A DNA stretch of 64,000 bases, taken from assembly GCF_013349995.1 (NCBI RefSeq), contig NZ_JABVXF010000001.1, positions 310,001-374,000 of the forward strand. Reading direction: 5' to 3'. Of this stretch, positions 63,900 to 64,000 are shown piece after piece. The notes below the pieces were generated by a model. It did not search any database, had not been told where the DNA came from, and worked only from the letters and a program-made list of their open reading frames with translations. Every line of letters begins with the position of its first letter. The stretch's first letter is position 1. The position numbers were made by a program, and so were the translations under genes. This DNA is from Pseudoalteromonas sp. 0303. GTDB lineage: Bacteria > Pseudomonadota > Gammaproteobacteria > Enterobacterales > Alteromonadaceae.

Positions 63900-64000
63900 T
63901 TAGCCTTCCGCTTTTATTAATAAATCAAGCTCTTTTAGCAATAGGCTCTCTACTGTCTGTTTATCCATTTTAGCCAATTGCTCTAAGCTGTAATTTTTGC
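63900..64000 (-). CDS. 3' end of a minus-strand gene (partial)
   Basis: Only the last 32 codons lie in the window, reading KNYSLEQLAKMDKQTVESLL followed by LKELDLLIKAEG and TAA. It is helical and charged. The family cannot be told from this fragment. Confidence 0.5.
   Translation of the reverse strand, partial: KNYSLEQLAKMDKQTVESLLLKELDLLIKAEG

Overview
The window looks like a stretch of chromosome from a marine gammaproteobacterium, most probably Pseudoalteromonas or a close relative. The base composition is low-GC (judged by eye). The gene set fits that group: an FabR-type site before fabA, rmf, a VF530-like gene, rhombosortase, AcuR/AcuI, and large valine and leucine degradation clusters with a LiuR regulator. 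No tRNA, rRNA, CRISPR array, transposase or integrase was recognised. The genus is an inference from gene content only.

Positions 1-11017 are the most irregular part. After the 3' part of an S9 peptidase gene comes a decayed polymorphic-toxin locus. It holds an orphan Rhs C-terminal remnant with a three-helix immunity-like gene, a fossil Rhs core, and a broken vWA/CoxE-like gene on the other strand. A 200-bp array of an 8-bp AAGGTRTT unit then runs straight into the ribosome-binding site of an intact 1798-residue Rhs/YD-repeat protein. That protein has a signal peptide, two SH3b-like domains inserted near the end of its shell, a canonical Rhs core and a 119-residue tip with a His...Asn-Cys-Gln signature. 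A putative immunity gene overlaps its stop codon by 4 bp.

Positions 11159-23840 are mostly housekeeping: rhombosortase, gamma-glutamyltransferase, malic enzyme, SIMPL protein, DUF2254 protein, a tight MAPEG/solute-binding/sulfotransferase operon, miaE, a phosphatase-like protein, and an ABC-F ATPase whose leader has mutually exclusive complementary segments typical of attenuation. Positions 24032-27165 form a small conflict module: mazE, mazF and a primase-polymerase/SF2 helicase fusion of the TOTE type, all on the minus strand behind one clear promoter flanked by two GTTATAAC palindromes.

Positions 28393-33996 hold a five-gene operon (CheY-like receiver, MoxR ATPase, DUF58, TgpA-like transglutaminase, antiporter). 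Then come a minus-strand trio (split-motif QueD-like protein, M23 peptidase, acyl-CoA thioesterase), fabA, rmf, acuR-acuI with matching operator sites, VF530, gloA and a Cys-rich small protein. An unusual kinase operon lies at 40889-43423: a two-helix membrane protein, a Ser/Thr kinase, and a 56-residue protein coupled to the kinase by an ATGA overlap.

Positions 43532-59820 are two divergent branched-chain amino-acid catabolic operons. The minus-strand operon (thiolase, mmsA, acyl-CoA dehydrogenase, enoyl-CoA hydratase, 3-hydroxyisobutyryl-CoA hydrolase, mmsB, SDR) handles valine and isoleucine intermediates. The plus-strand operon (liuR, liuABCDE, CoA-transferase A/B) turns isovaleryl-CoA into acetoacetate and acetyl-CoA. 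LiuR-like palindromes lie between them. The window ends with a LysR regulator, an EAL-PAS protein, an ORF-poor 0.65-kb gap, a small secreted helical protein and the 3' end of a minus-strand gene.
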